A stretch of 39,602 bases of DNA, taken from Butyrivibrio fibrisolvens 16/4 (GTDB lineage: Bacteria > Bacillota > Clostridia > Lachnospirales > Lachnospiraceae). A model generated the notes under the pieces. That model did not search any database. It had not been told where the DNA came from and saw only the letters and a program-made list of their open reading frames with translations. A program made the position numbers and the translations under genes. Positions within the stretch are counted from its first letter, which is position 1, and every line of letters begins with the position of its first letter. This document shows positions 7,532 to 15,078 of the stretch, in pieces. The stretch is from positions 1,271,040 through 1,310,641 of the forward strand of contig FP929036.1 of the NCBI GenBank assembly GCA_000209815.1, written 5' to 3'.

Positions 7532-8424
7532 ATGGAAAAAACAGATACGCAAGACATTGGCAGTAATTATGGGGAAAGTTTATCGACAGCATTAGCTGAG
7601 TTAAATGAACGGTTAAACGCAATTAATACCATAAATTGGTCGATGTCTTTTGACAATGTTAATAAAATAGCAAGTGCCTTTTCAAAAGTAAACTTTACCG
7701 TAAATACTGAAAGTTTTAATAAGTCCCTTAGGGCTATAGATGAGTGCGCGGAACGAATAAAAATAAGTTGCTCAGGAGAAAAATGGAATAATGCTATAGA
7801 ACAAATTAGTCAATCAACATCGAGCATTTCAAACATTTTTAACAGTGAAGCATTAAATAATGCACTTAAGCAATTGAGCAATTCAATAGTTGATACAGAA
7901 TTTTTGAAGAGAATTAACAGCATCGATTATTCACAAATTATAAAGAGTACGTCTAATGTATCTTTAAATGATATTGCTAGTGAGATATATCACGTGGCAG
8001 AAGATACTAATGATTCCATTGATGCCACTGAATTAATAGAAGAAATTCAATCTATTGACAAGTTAGATTCAAAAACATTTTCAGAAAGATTATTCGATAT
8101 TGCTGAGGAAAAGAAGAAAAATATTGGATTGCATATATTGCATTGCACATTATTTTTAACATTATTTGTATTGTAGTGATTGAGCCTCTTTTACAAGAAA
8201 CAGTGGGTAGTATTATAACAGCTCGTATTGATTGTTTAATTCGACAATCACCTAATACAACATCTGAAGTAATTAGTGAAATGAGAAAGGATAATGAGGC
8301 TGTAATAGTAGAAGATTTAAATTATTATTATAAGGTAAAAATATATAATGAGGATGGGGAGGAAAAAGAGGGCTTTGTAGCTAAGAAAAATGTAGAAATT
8401 ATTGATAGTACAGATAGTAAATAG
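7532..8424 (+). CDS. helical membrane protein with C-terminal SH3-like domain, frame broken once
   Basis: Start at 7532 follows GGGAGG; the open frame further upstream is spurious. The first 190 residues are Asn/Ser-rich amphipathic helix repeats. Adding one A to the run at 8117-8121 joins this to the ORF ending at 8424, creating a membrane helix (YWIAYIALHIIFNIICIVVI) and then a bacterial SH3-like domain (IDCLIRQSPNTTSEVI, YYKVKIYNEDG, EGFVAKKNVEII). Restored length is 297 residues. SH3_3-type domains usually bind peptides or cell wall outside the membrane. It closes the 4.8-8.4 kb operon. Confidence 0.65.
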
Positions 8425-8495
8425 GTATAAAATATAAATAATAAAGCATTGTTAATCTATAGATTACATAAAAGATTTTTGATAGACTGAATATG

Positions 8496-8524
8496 ATGAT
8501 TTTTATTTTAGAAATAAAAATCAT
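8496..8524. repeat. perfect 13-bp AT-rich inverted repeat
   Basis: ATGATTTTTATTT (8496-8508) and AAATAAAAATCAT (8512-8524) are perfectly complementary with a 3-base loop. The T-rich arms could end transcription, but no clear T tail follows. It lies in the 237-base spacer after the SH3 gene, where nothing else is visible. Confidence 0.5.
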
Positions 8525-8661
8525 ACTCCGCCCTTGAGAGGTAATTAAATGCAGGGATAATTCGATATTTATCGAATTCAGCTAAGAAGGTGACTGATTT
8601 TGTATAGTCCGCTATTCAGTGCGTGATTACTGCTTTGGAATCAAGGAGAAAGGAGGCAGTC

Positions 8662-8904
8662 ATGGCTAAAAGGGGTGTATCATCAAAAACACACAATCAA
8701 AAGCAATTGGATGATTATGCTAATCAGCACAATCCAAATAATAAGGCTTATCAAGCTAGAATTAACAATGCTCAAAAATCAAAGAAAGTCTTAAAGTATG
8801 AAGCCAAACAAGAACTAAGACGCCAAGCAAGATTTGAGGCGGCAGTTGGTTTGGATTCACCATTGGATTGGATGTGCTACAGTAATCCGTATGATTTTGA
8901 TTAA
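8662..8904 (+). CDS. small conserved hypothetical protein
   Basis: 80 residues, basic and hydrophilic, starting MAKRGVSSKTHNQKQLDDYA and with an Asn-Pro-Asn-Asn segment. I chose the ATG at 8662 because AAGGAGG lies 7 bases upstream. Proteins of this look are frequent in clostridial accessory regions, but I know no function. It has its own terminator. Confidence 0.65.
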   Translation: MAKRGVSSKTHNQKQLDDYANQHNPNNKAYQARINNAQKSKKVLKYEAKQELRRQARFEAAVGLDSPLDWMCYSNPYDFD

Positions 8905-8923
8905 TCTTTAATCATGAGCTTAA

Positions 8924-8956
8924 GAAAGCATCAACTTTGGTTGGTGCTTTCTTTTT
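8924..8956 (+). terminator. intrinsic terminator
   Basis: GAAAGCATCAAC (8924-8935) pairs with GTTGGTGCTTTC (8940-8951) with one wobble, loop TTTG, then TTTTT. Confidence 0.85.
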
Positions 8957-9004
8957 GAAAAGAAGTACAATACCCTTATACAAAACATAAGTAAGGGGGC
9001 AATA

Positions 9005-9640
9005 ATGACAGAAAAGATTAAAGTATTTAAGCACAACAGTATTTGTATAGATGTTGAAGGTAGGGCGGTTTATGTAGATCCATTTGAGATGGATGAAACA
9101 CCACGTGATGCTGCATTTATATTAGTTACTCATGACCATTATGATCACTTTTCGCCAGAAGCCATTGAAAAGGTCGCAAATGAAAACACTGTGTTGGTCG
9201 TTCCTGAGAAGATGAAAGGAAAGGCAGCGGAAGTTGCAGCAGTGGTGGGCAAGATTGAATATGTTAATCCTGGCTCAAGCTATGAAGTAGAAGGATTGCA
9301 GTTTGAAACTGTTGCTGCGTATAATATTTTAAAACCATTTCATCCAAAGAGTGCTGGTTGGGTTGGCTACATCATTTCTGTAGATGGAAAACGTATTTAC
9401 GTAGCGGGAGATACTGATGCTACTAAAGAGGCTAAAGCCGTAAACTGCGATATTGCCCTAGTGCCAGTTGGCGGAACTTATACTATGGATGCAAAGAAGG
9501 CAGCTGAACTAATCAATACAATTGCACCAGAAGTGGCTATTCCTGTTCATTATGGTCTGATAACTGGAACTTCTAAGAATGCGGGAGAAGAGTTTTCTAG
9601 GTTAGTAAAGTCGCCTGTAAAGGTTGAAGTAAGGATATAG
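9005..9640 (+). CDS. MBL-fold (UlaG-like) metallo-hydrolase, copy 1
   Basis: 211 residues with the metallo-beta-lactamase metal ligands: THDHYDHFS near residue 44 (HxHxDH), AGDTD near residue 135 and PVHYG near residue 181. The compact size and lack of inserts fit the UlaG-like/L-ascorbate-6-phosphate lactonase-related or general MBL-fold hydrolase group (YtkL/UPF0173 type). Substrate cannot be read. AAGGGGG lies 7 bases upstream of the ATG. It differs from the copy at 13271 at only 7 of 211 residues, none in the metal motifs. Confidence 0.85.
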   Translation: MTEKIKVFKHNSICIDVEGRAVYVDPFEMDETPRDAAFILVTHDHYDHFSPEAIEKVANENTVLVVPEKMKGKAAEVAAVVGKIEYVNPGSSYEVEGLQFETVAAYNILKPFHPKSAGWVGYIISVDGKRIYVAGDTDATKEAKAVNCDIALVPVGGTYTMDAKKAAELINTIAPEVAIPVHYGLITGTSKNAGEEFSRLVKSPVKVEVRI

Positions 9641-9682
9641 GAGGGGCTTCATGACAGAGTTGTGAAGGTGGGGTAACTTAGT

Positions 9683-10279
9683 ATGATTGAAAAGTTGGAA
9701 TGGACAAGAGCACCAAGAGAGTTTGAGATTAAAGAAGATAGAATAGAAATCACTACAGAGCCACATACAGATTTATGGCAGAGAACGTATTATCATTTTC
9801 GTAATGATAATGCGCCTGTGCTCCAGATGGAAACAGATGAGAAATTCTTTTCATTTATTGTGAAGACTGATTTCTCAGAAAGTCATCATCGTTTTGACCA
9901 ATGCGGTATTGTCCTGTATTTGGATTCGGATAATTGGCTAAAGGCATCTGTTGAATATGAGAATGATGAATTCCAGCATTTGGGTTCAGTAGTGACAAAT
10001 CATGGTTATTCAGACTGGGCAACTACAGCTATACCAACAGATGTTAAATATATGTGGTATCGCTTAAGTCGTAGGGAGGATGATTATTGTATCGAATGTT
10101 CAATAGATGGTAAAAATTTTTCACAGATGAGAGTGTGTCATATGTGGGAAGGCGGTGGAACAATTCGATTTGGAGTATATGCTTGCAGTCCTGAAGATTC
10201 AACTTTTAAAGCTATATTTACGGATATGAGACTCACAGAATGTGCATGGAAAGCACATGATGGCCAGCAGCCAGATTAG
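9683..10279 (+). CDS. DUF1349 family protein (concanavalin-like fold)
   Basis: 198 residues with the pattern of DUF1349/YesU-type proteins: TDLWQRTYYHF, then FDQCGIVLYLDSDNWLKASV and a late GGTIRFGVYACSPEDSTFKA. The family adopts a lectin/concanavalin-like beta sandwich and is thought to bind or act on carbohydrates; activity is unproven. It lies within the copy-1-only insert of the duplicated segment, flanked by TATAG...GAGGGG sequences. Confidence 0.8.
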   Translation: MIEKLEWTRAPREFEIKEDRIEITTEPHTDLWQRTYYHFRNDNAPVLQMETDEKFFSFIVKTDFSESHHRFDQCGIVLYLDSDNWLKASVEYENDEFQHLGSVVTNHGYSDWATTAIPTDVKYMWYRLSRREDDYCIECSIDGKNFSQMRVCHMWEGGGTIRFGVYACSPEDSTFKAIFTDMRLTECAWKAHDGQQPD

Positions 10280-10363
10280 GGTGCACAGGCTAAAGAATCA
10301 AAACAAGTAGTTTCAGAATGGTTATAGTAGAGGGGAAAATAAGTTAGAAAGAAGGTAATTAGC

Positions 10364-10575
10364 TTGAAATACATTGTAAAAGAATCCAGGAAGCAGACTA
10401 TGGCTGCGAGGAGAGACCGGAGGGATACCAGTTTCAGGTTTTGCTTCGATTACGTGACGAGACAGGACAGGAGATTGATATGGAAGTGGCAGATGCAGAA
10501 CTGTTAGCCAAGGATATCAACGAAGGCGACTGGGTATTCTTTGATAAGGATAATGAAATATTTAAGGAATTATAA
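10364..10575 (+). CDS. 70-residue protein, copy 1, frame broken once
   Basis: Nearly identical in sequence to the intact gene at 13942-14154 (starting from the equivalent TTG), but lacks one A at 10378-10381 so the frame is lost after five codons. With that base restored it encodes the same 70-residue acidic product with a different last residue pattern (IFKEL versus IFKED). This is the one frame break that can be checked against an intact copy inside the window. Function unknown. Confidence 0.65.
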
Positions 10576-10579
10576 TTAG

Positions 10580-10711
10580 ATTAACCACATTGGTGCCCCA
10601 TTACAGGTTTATTATGAAAAATTATTTGAAAACTTTGAAGGAAGCAGTGTAAAAGAATTTTTGCGCACTTGTAGAAAAGTCGGTTTGAAGTTTGTATATG
10701 GAGGTGAATGA
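10580..10711 (+). pseudogene. 3' fragment of an unknown gene
   Basis: An open frame from 10580 to the TGA at 10709-10711 looks coding (GAPLQVYYEKLFENFEGSS, then KEFLRTCRKVGLKFVYGGE) but has no start. Its stop lies one base before the ATG of the next gene with the ribosome site inside it, the usual layout of a coupled pair. The first gene of that pair was probably truncated by the duplication junction at about 10576. Family not recognised. Confidence 0.4.
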
Positions 10712-10712
10712 T

Positions 10713-10943
10713 ATGAGAAAACGTGATTTTGTTCAACCTACAGCAGAAGAGATAGAAAGTCGTGAAAAGATGTATGAAGAAGCTGAGCGTCTAGGAATAG
10801 ATTTAATGAGTTTTGATGGAAAAAATGAGAATGATGCAGCTAGTAGAGATATTCGCAAGGCTATCGTATATCTAGGAACAGGAAAATCAGTTCCTAAAGA
10901 TTTAGAAGAGCGTATTTTAAAGAGGAAGACAGTAGCCAAATAG
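10713..10943 (+). CDS. small hypothetical protein (partner of a truncated gene)
   Basis: 76 residues, charged, starting MRKRDFVQPTAEEIESREK. I chose the ATG at 10713 (GGAGGTG 6 bases upstream) over 10692. Ends in a basic tail (RILKRKTVAK). The size and the coupled upstream remnant would fit a toxin-antitoxin-like pair, but no family is recognised. Confidence 0.5.
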   Translation: MRKRDFVQPTAEEIESREKMYEEAERLGIDLMSFDGKNENDAASRDIRKAIVYLGTGKSVPKDLEERILKRKTVAK

Positions 10944-10971
10944 GTTGATTAATAAGGATTTTTAGTGAATC

Positions 10972-11023
10972 TTGTACCATAAATTACCCTCTGTGATATA
11001 CTAACGATAGTTATCACAGGGGG
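10972..11023 (+). promoter_or_regulatory. WYL-regulator promoter with overlapping palindromic operator
   Basis: CCCTCTGTGATA (10987-10998) and TATCACAGGGGG (11012-11023) are an inverted repeat with one mismatch and a 13-base centre. The -10 TATACT (10997-11002) overlaps the left arm and the ribosome site AGGGGG is part of the right arm. TTGTAC (10972-10977) is a possible -35 with a long 19-base spacer. A repressor bound here would block both promoter and leader, so autoregulation by the WYL protein is likely. Confidence 0.65.
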
Positions 11024-11030
11024 TATTTTT

Positions 11031-12017
11031 ATGGCAAAAGGGGCAAATCAAAAACTAAAGCTAAGCTATCTATGTAAAATCATGCAGGAGAAGACTGATG
11101 ATGAGCATAGTCTTACATTGGCACAGATTATAAAGGAATTAGAGAAGTACGAAATTACTGCTGAGAGAAAGAGTCTTTATGATGATTTCAAGGTTATGGA
11201 GAATGATCTTGGAATTGAAGTTATAAAAGAGACTGTGGGCAGAGAGACTTTCTATCATGTAGGCAGTCGTGCTTTTGAATTAGCAGAGGTTAAGCTACTT
11301 ATCGATGCAATTCAGGCTTCTAAATTTATATCTAAAAGCAAATCAGATCAGCTGATTAAAAAGATGAATACGTTCGTCAGTGAGTACCAGGCTAAGCAGC
11401 TGAAAAGACAGGTCTATGTAAATGACAGAATCAAGACCATGAATGAGAGCATCTATTATTCAGTGGACTCTATTCATAATGCTCTGATGAACAATAAGCA
11501 GATAGAATTCCTGTATTGTGCCTGGACCTTGGATAAGAAGCTGGAGCCGAAGAAGGAAGGCAAGAAGTATAGGGTAAGCCCTTGGGCTCTTATCTGGGCG
11601 GATGAAAATTATTATCTGGTGGCTTATGATTCTGAAGAAGATAAGGTTAAGCATTATCGTGTAGATAAGATGATAAAGCTTTCTGTTGCGGATGAAAAAA
11701 GAAAGGGCGAGGAGCACTTCAAGAACTTTGATATGACAACGTATGCACTTGAAAACTTTTCAATGTTTGGAGGAGAGATTAAGAAAGTGCATATTGAATT
11801 CCCGAATGAGAAGGTGGGAATTTTTATTGATAGATTTGGTAAAGATATTACTATTCGTCCAGCGGGAGAAGGAAGAAGCAAGATAGCAGTTGATGTGGCT
11901 GTTAGCTTACAGTTCTTCGGATGGATATTCAGTCTAGGAAAGGATGTAGCCATTATTGGTCCAGATGCAGTGGTGGATATGTATAAGACTGAACTTCAAA
12001 ATAGATTAACAGTTTAA
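11031..12017 (+). CDS. WYL-domain transcriptional regulator
   Basis: 328 residues. An N-terminal winged helix (residues 1-70, including TLAQIIKELEKYEITAERKS) precedes a WYL domain near residues 150-225 (KQIEFLYCAW, YRVSPWALIWADENYYLVAY, KHYRVDKM) and the WCX extension to the end. In defence settings WYL proteins often sense nucleic acids or nucleotides and repress nearby genes. The palindrome directly upstream is the probable operator. Length and domain order are normal. Confidence 0.9.
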   Translation: MAKGANQKLKLSYLCKIMQEKTDDEHSLTLAQIIKELEKYEITAERKSLYDDFKVMENDLGIEVIKETVGRETFYHVGSRAFELAEVKLLIDAIQASKFISKSKSDQLIKKMNTFVSEYQAKQLKRQVYVNDRIKTMNESIYYSVDSIHNALMNNKQIEFLYCAWTLDKKLEPKKEGKKYRVSPWALIWADENYYLVAYDSEEDKVKHYRVDKMIKLSVADEKRKGEEHFKNFDMTTYALENFSMFGGEIKKVHIEFPNEKVGIFIDRFGKDITIRPAGEGRSKIAVDVAVSLQFFGWIFSLGKDVAIIGPDAVVDMYKTELQNRLTV

Positions 12018-12043
12018 TAACTAATCTATGTGAATGATATATG

Positions 12044-12082
12044 AGCAGCATTTGGTCTTAATTGACTGAGTGCTGCTTTTTT
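12044..12082 (+). terminator. intrinsic terminator after the WYL gene
   Basis: AGCAGCA (12044-12050) pairs with TGCTGCT (12071-12077), extended inwards by TTTGGTC/GACTGAG with wobbles, then a T run. Confidence 0.8.
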
Positions 12083-12201
12083 GGATGCAAAAACACAGTA
12101 AAACCAAGACTTTGAGTAGTCCAATTTATCTCCACTGTCATATGTACAATAAAGATTGATGAACCAACGAAGCTGTAATAAATATTGGAATTCATAGCTC
12201 G

Positions 12202-12229
12202 TTGAAAAACATCAAAATTGATGTATTAT
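12202..12229 (+). promoter_or_regulatory. promoter of the HigBA-like pair
   Basis: TTGAAA (12202-12207), 16-base spacer, TATTAT (12224-12229), with the toxin ATG at 12248. The start of transcription would leave only a very short leader. Confidence 0.55.
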
Positions 12230-12247
12230 ACAGATAGGAGCAATGTA

Positions 12248-12574
12248 ATGGAAATTTATGATTATCAAACTTCCGGAGGTAAAAATGTAATCGTAGATTA
12301 TATTGATGGACTTTCTAAAGCGGAGCAGTTAGAAATATATGATATCCGCGATGAAATAAGAGAATCTGGTTTAGATGCCTTTGAAAAATTAAATACTCGA
12401 CAGTTGCGAGGGAAGCTTTGGGAGATTAAGGCATCTCAAACAAGAATTATGTATGTAATTATAGATAGTGAAGGAGTTGCTTTTCTACATATATGTAAGA
12501 AACAGAAGGGTAAAGCAGAGAAACAAGAAATTGATAAGGCAATTAAGCGTGCAAAGCGTGAAGGTCTTATGTAG
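12248..12574 (+). CDS. RelE/HigB-type (Gp49-like) toxin
   Basis: 108 residues. YDYQTSGGKNVIVDYIDGLS at the start, then LRGKLWEIKASQTRIMYVI and FLHICKKQKGKAEKQEI, the pattern of Gp49/HigB-like mRNA interferases of the RelE fold. The ATG at 12248 follows AGGAG by 5 bases; the ORF extension upstream lacks a ribosome site. It precedes the HTH antitoxin by 9 bases, the toxin-first order typical of higBA. Confidence 0.8.
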   Translation: MEIYDYQTSGGKNVIVDYIDGLSKAEQLEIYDIRDEIRESGLDAFEKLNTRQLRGKLWEIKASQTRIMYVIIDSEGVAFLHICKKQKGKAEKQEIDKAIKRAKREGLM

Positions 12575-12583
12575 GAGGTTGGA

Positions 12584-12877
12584 ATGTTAGTAAAGAGTGA
12601 TGCAAAGAAAGAAAAGGAAATTATAGATCAACTTATAGAAAATGATCCAGAGCTGATGAGGCAACATGAATTATTTAAAGCAGAAATGGCATTCAAGCAA
12701 GAGTTGATTAATGCAAGAAAAATGAATAGTCTTACTCAGAAGGATATTAGCAAATTGAGTGGGTTATCTCAGCAGGCTGTGAGTAGAATGGAGAATGGGA
12801 CAGGCGGAACAATTGAAACTATTATTAGATACTTGAGTTCAATGGGGTATTCATTATCTATAAAGAAAAATAGCTAG
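12584..12877 (+). CDS. XRE-family HTH antitoxin (HigA-like)
   Basis: 97 residues. A lambda-repressor-like HTH covers about residues 35-92 (QELINARKMNSLTQKDISKL, then LSQQAVSRMENG). The head is a charged helix that could contact the toxin. GGAGG precedes the ATG. Such proteins neutralise the HigB toxin and repress the operon. Confidence 0.85.
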   Translation: MLVKSDAKKEKEIIDQLIENDPELMRQHELFKAEMAFKQELINARKMNSLTQKDISKLSGLSQQAVSRMENGTGGTIETIIRYLSSMGYSLSIKKNS

Positions 12878-12880
12878 TTT

Positions 12881-12915
12881 AAGGAAGGATGGAAATCGGC
12901 TTCGCCGATGGGAAA
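12881..12915 (+). repeat. dispersed 35-bp palindrome-containing repeat, copy 2
   Basis: Matches 490-524 at 33 of 35 positions, with the same ATCGGC/GCCGAT hairpin. It lacks the upstream CCATCC partner and three-hairpin region seen at copy 1, so only the 3' part is shared. It starts 4 bases after the antitoxin stop. Confidence 0.7.
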
Positions 12916-12950
12916 TAAAGCATCAAGCAGGGGCGTGATGCTTTATTTTT
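12913..12950 (+). terminator. intrinsic terminator after the HigBA-like pair
   Basis: AAATAAAGCATCA (12913-12925) pairs perfectly with TGATGCTTTATTT (12936-12948), 10-base loop, then T. A 13-bp stem. Confidence 0.85.
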
Positions 12951-13023
12951 ATGTAGCAATTATTTATTCTCCAATCCTTTTAAATAATCCAGTAAACAAT
13001 TATAATTTTTCTAGTATATTTTT

Positions 13024-13096
13024 CGGGGTGTGGCTCAGATGGTAGAGCGCTACATTCGGGATGTAGAAGCCGCGCGTTCAAATCGCGTCACTCCGA
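13024..13096 (+). tRNA. tRNA-Pro (anticodon CGG)
   Basis: Folds as a full cloverleaf of 73 bases: acceptor CGGGGTG/CACTCCG with one G-T pair, D arm GCTC/GAGC, anticodon stem CTACA/TGTAG with loop TTCGGGA (anticodon CGG, reading CCG), short variable region, T arm GCGCG/CGCGT with loop TTCAAAT, discriminator A. CCA is not encoded. The gene sits in a mosaic region, and tRNA genes are common integration sites, but I found no duplicated 3' end nearby. Confidence 0.95.
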
Positions 13097-13125
13097 TTTA
13101 AAACTAGTAAGGAGATAGAAAAAGT

Positions 13126-13233
13126 ATGGAGAATTTAGAATGCAAAACATGTGGGAATACATTTTCAGGTCCAGTCGCATGGGACAGATTAGCAGAGACG
13201 ACATGCTGGGGCCAGAATCTATCTGGCAGATGA
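13126..13233 (+). CDS. 35-residue CxxC peptide
   Basis: A short ORF with AAGGAGA 10 bases upstream, beginning MENLECKTCGNTF. One CxxC and a later Cys suggest half of a zinc ribbon, so it may be a truncated or frame-broken zinc-ribbon gene. It lies between the tRNA and copy 2 of the duplication. Confidence 0.35.
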   Translation: MENLECKTCGNTFSGPVAWDRLAETTCWGQNLSGR

Positions 13234-13253
13234 TTTATGCAATTCGTGAATGC

Positions 13254-14151
13254 TAAGTAAGGGGGCACTAATGACAGAAAAGATTAAAGTATTTAAGCAC
13301 AATAGTATTTGTATAGATGTTGAAGGTAGGGCAGTTTATGTAGATCCATTTGAGATGGATGAAACACCACATGATGCTGCATTTATATTAGTTACTCATG
13401 ACCATTATGATCATTTTTCGCCAGAAGCCATTGAAAAGGTCGCTAATAAGAATACAGTGTTAGTTGTTCCTGAAAAAATGAAAAGCAAGGCAGCGGAAGT
13501 TGCAGCAGTGGTGGGTAAGATTGAATATGTTAATCCTGGTGCAAGCTATGAAGTAGAAGGATTACAGTTTGAAACTGTTGCTGCGTACAATATTTTAAAA
13601 CCATTTCATCCAAAGAGTGCTGGTTGGGTTGGCTACATCATTTCTGTAGATGGAAAACGTATTTACGTAGCAGGAGATACTGATACTACTAAAGAGGCTA
13701 AAGCTGTAAAGTGCGATATTGCATTAGTGCCAGTTGGCGGAACTTATACTATGGATGCAAAGAAGGCAGCTGAACTAATCAATACAATAGCACCAGAAGT
13801 GGCTATTCCTGTTCATTATGGTCTGATAACTGGAACTGCTAAGAATGCGGGAGAAGAGTTTTCTAGGTTAGTAAAGTCGCCTGTAAAGGTTGAAGTAAGG
13901 ATATAGTAGAGGGGAAAATAAGTTAGAAAGAAGGAATTAGCTTGAAGTATATAGTGAAAAGAATCCAGGAAGCAGACTATGGCTGTGAGGAGCGCCCAGA
14001 GGGATATCAGTTTCAGGTGTTGCTCCGATTACGTGACGAGACAGGACAGGAGATTGATATGGAGGTGGCAGATGCAGAACTGCTGGCCAAGGATATAAAC
14101 GAAGGCGACTGGGTATTCTTTGATAAGAATAATGAGATTTTCAAGGAAGAT
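13254..14151 (+). repeat. duplicated segment, copy 2
   Basis: Second copy of the metallo-hydrolase plus 70-residue gene, starting at the shared TAAGTAAGGGGGCA. The two genes are directly adjacent here. The join TATAGTAGAGGGG combines the two boundary sequences of the extra stretch in copy 1, as expected if copy 2 lost it by microhomology. Confidence 0.85.
13271..13906 (+). CDS. MBL-fold (UlaG-like) metallo-hydrolase, copy 2
   Basis: 211 residues, 7 differences from the 9005-9640 product, all metal ligands kept (THDHYDH, AGDTD, PVHYG). Start set at the ATG at 13271, matching copy 1 and with AAGGGGG upstream; the in-frame TTG at 13250 is only chance. Silent differences are also present, so the duplication is not brand new. 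Substrate unknown. Confidence 0.85.
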   Translation: MTEKIKVFKHNSICIDVEGRAVYVDPFEMDETPHDAAFILVTHDHYDHFSPEAIEKVANKNTVLVVPEKMKSKAAEVAAVVGKIEYVNPGASYEVEGLQFETVAAYNILKPFHPKSAGWVGYIISVDGKRIYVAGDTDTTKEAKAVKCDIALVPVGGTYTMDAKKAAELINTIAPEVAIPVHYGLITGTAKNAGEEFSRLVKSPVKVEVRI

Positions 14152-14154
14152 TAG
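13942..14154 (+). CDS. 70-residue acidic protein, copy 2 (intact)
   Basis: Starts at TTG with GAAGGA 10 bases upstream. Sequence includes YQFQVLLRLRDETGQEIDME and ELLAKDINEGDWVFFDKNN. It looks like a small beta-rich fold. Co-transcribed with the metallo-hydrolase; the pairing is kept in both copies, so the two may work together. Family not recognised. Confidence 0.6.
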   Translation: MKYIVKRIQEADYGCEERPEGYQFQVLLRLRDETGQEIDMEVADAELLAKDINEGDWVFFDKNNEIFKED

Positions 14155-14171
14155 AGGCTTATGTTTTTATA

Positions 14172-14534
14172 ATGGGAATTACTGATGGTCGCAAAGATTT
14201 TGATTTTAGTCAGACCGTAATATGCGATAGCTGTGGAAAGTATGGAAGATATCAGGTCTTCATGATATATACAGTTTTATCGCTTTTCTTTATTCCTACA
14301 TTCAAATGGAATAGAAGATATTATGTTCAGATGAGTTGTTGTGGTACGGTCTATGAACTTGATCCGGAGATAGGTAAGCGAATAGCCGCAGGAGAAGAGC
14401 TTCAAATAAAACCGCAGGATTTAACTAATGTGAGTCAGGGCAGAGGTTTCTTTAAGCGTTGCAATAATTGTGGCTATGAGACGGCGGAAGATTTTGATTA
14501 TTGCCCAAAGTGTGGAGTGAGGTTTGAGAAGTAG
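14172..14534 (+). CDS. zinc-ribbon protein
   Basis: 120 residues. Cys pairs CDSC (near 18), CCG (near 56), CNNC (near 96) and CPKC (near 112); the last two form a classic C-terminal zinc ribbon (YCPKCGVRF). A hydrophobic stretch near residues 30-45 (FMIYTVLSLFFIPTF) may be buried or membrane-associated. The ribosome site is weak. Such proteins are common in clostridia, with no settled function. Confidence 0.65.
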   Translation: MGITDGRKDFDFSQTVICDSCGKYGRYQVFMIYTVLSLFFIPTFKWNRRYYVQMSCCGTVYELDPEIGKRIAAGEELQIKPQDLTNVSQGRGFFKRCNNCGYETAEDFDYCPKCGVRFEK

Positions 14535-14559
14535 ATTAAGGTGGTTTTGAGGGAAGAAG

Positions 14560-15036
14560 ATGATTGACTGCAGAGAAATTACAGAAGCGGACAATGCAGC
14601 AGTGGCTGCGCTTGTGCGCGATAATCTAAAGGCACGTGGGCTGGATATCCCTGGAACGGTATATTTTGATGAGGGGTTGGACCATCTGAGTGATTTTTAC
14701 AACAATGATGAGCGCAGATACTATGTCATTGAGGATGATGGCGGTCAGGTGATTGGTGGTATAGGATTTGCCAGGTTTGAACCTATGAAAGATACTGCGG
14801 AACTTCAAAAGTTGTACCTTTCAGATGGAGCGAAGGGCTCAGGTCTTGGATATGAACTGATTGATTTTGTTGAGGAGAAGATGCTCGAGGCAGGATACAA
14901 GGTTTCCTATCTGGAAACACATGACAACCTGCAGGCTGCTATTCATATTTATGAGAAGAAGGGGTATGTAGAGATTGAACGCCCAAAGGAAGTTGTGCAT
15001 AGCACGATGAATAGGTTCTTTAGAAAAGAGTTATAA
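14560..15036 (+). CDS. GNAT-family N-acetyltransferase
   Basis: 158 residues with the GNAT pattern: GIGFARFEP (beta-4), ELQKLYLSDGAKGSGLGYEL (the V/I-x-x-x-x-R/K-G-x-G-x-G acetyl-CoA motif appears as AKGSGLG near residue 88) and the C-terminal HIYEKKGYVEIERP. The acceptor substrate is unknown. GGGAAG precedes the ATG. A terminator follows. Confidence 0.85.
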   Translation: MIDCREITEADNAAVAALVRDNLKARGLDIPGTVYFDEGLDHLSDFYNNDERRYYVIEDDGGQVIGGIGFARFEPMKDTAELQKLYLSDGAKGSGLGYELIDFVEEKMLEAGYKVSYLETHDNLQAAIHIYEKKGYVEIERPKEVVHSTMNRFFRKEL

Positions 15037-15078
15037 AACCGCATAAAATCAAGGAAAATATATGTCCTTTCCAATTTG

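Larger units (their letters stand above)
8988..10575 (+). repeat. duplicated segment, copy 1 (with extra gene)
   Basis: The leader TAAGTAAGGGGGCA, the metallo-hydrolase gene and the 70-residue gene with its leader recur at 13254-14151. This copy contains an additional ~690-bp stretch (9641-10327) with a DUF1349 gene that is absent from copy 2. Confidence 0.85.
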
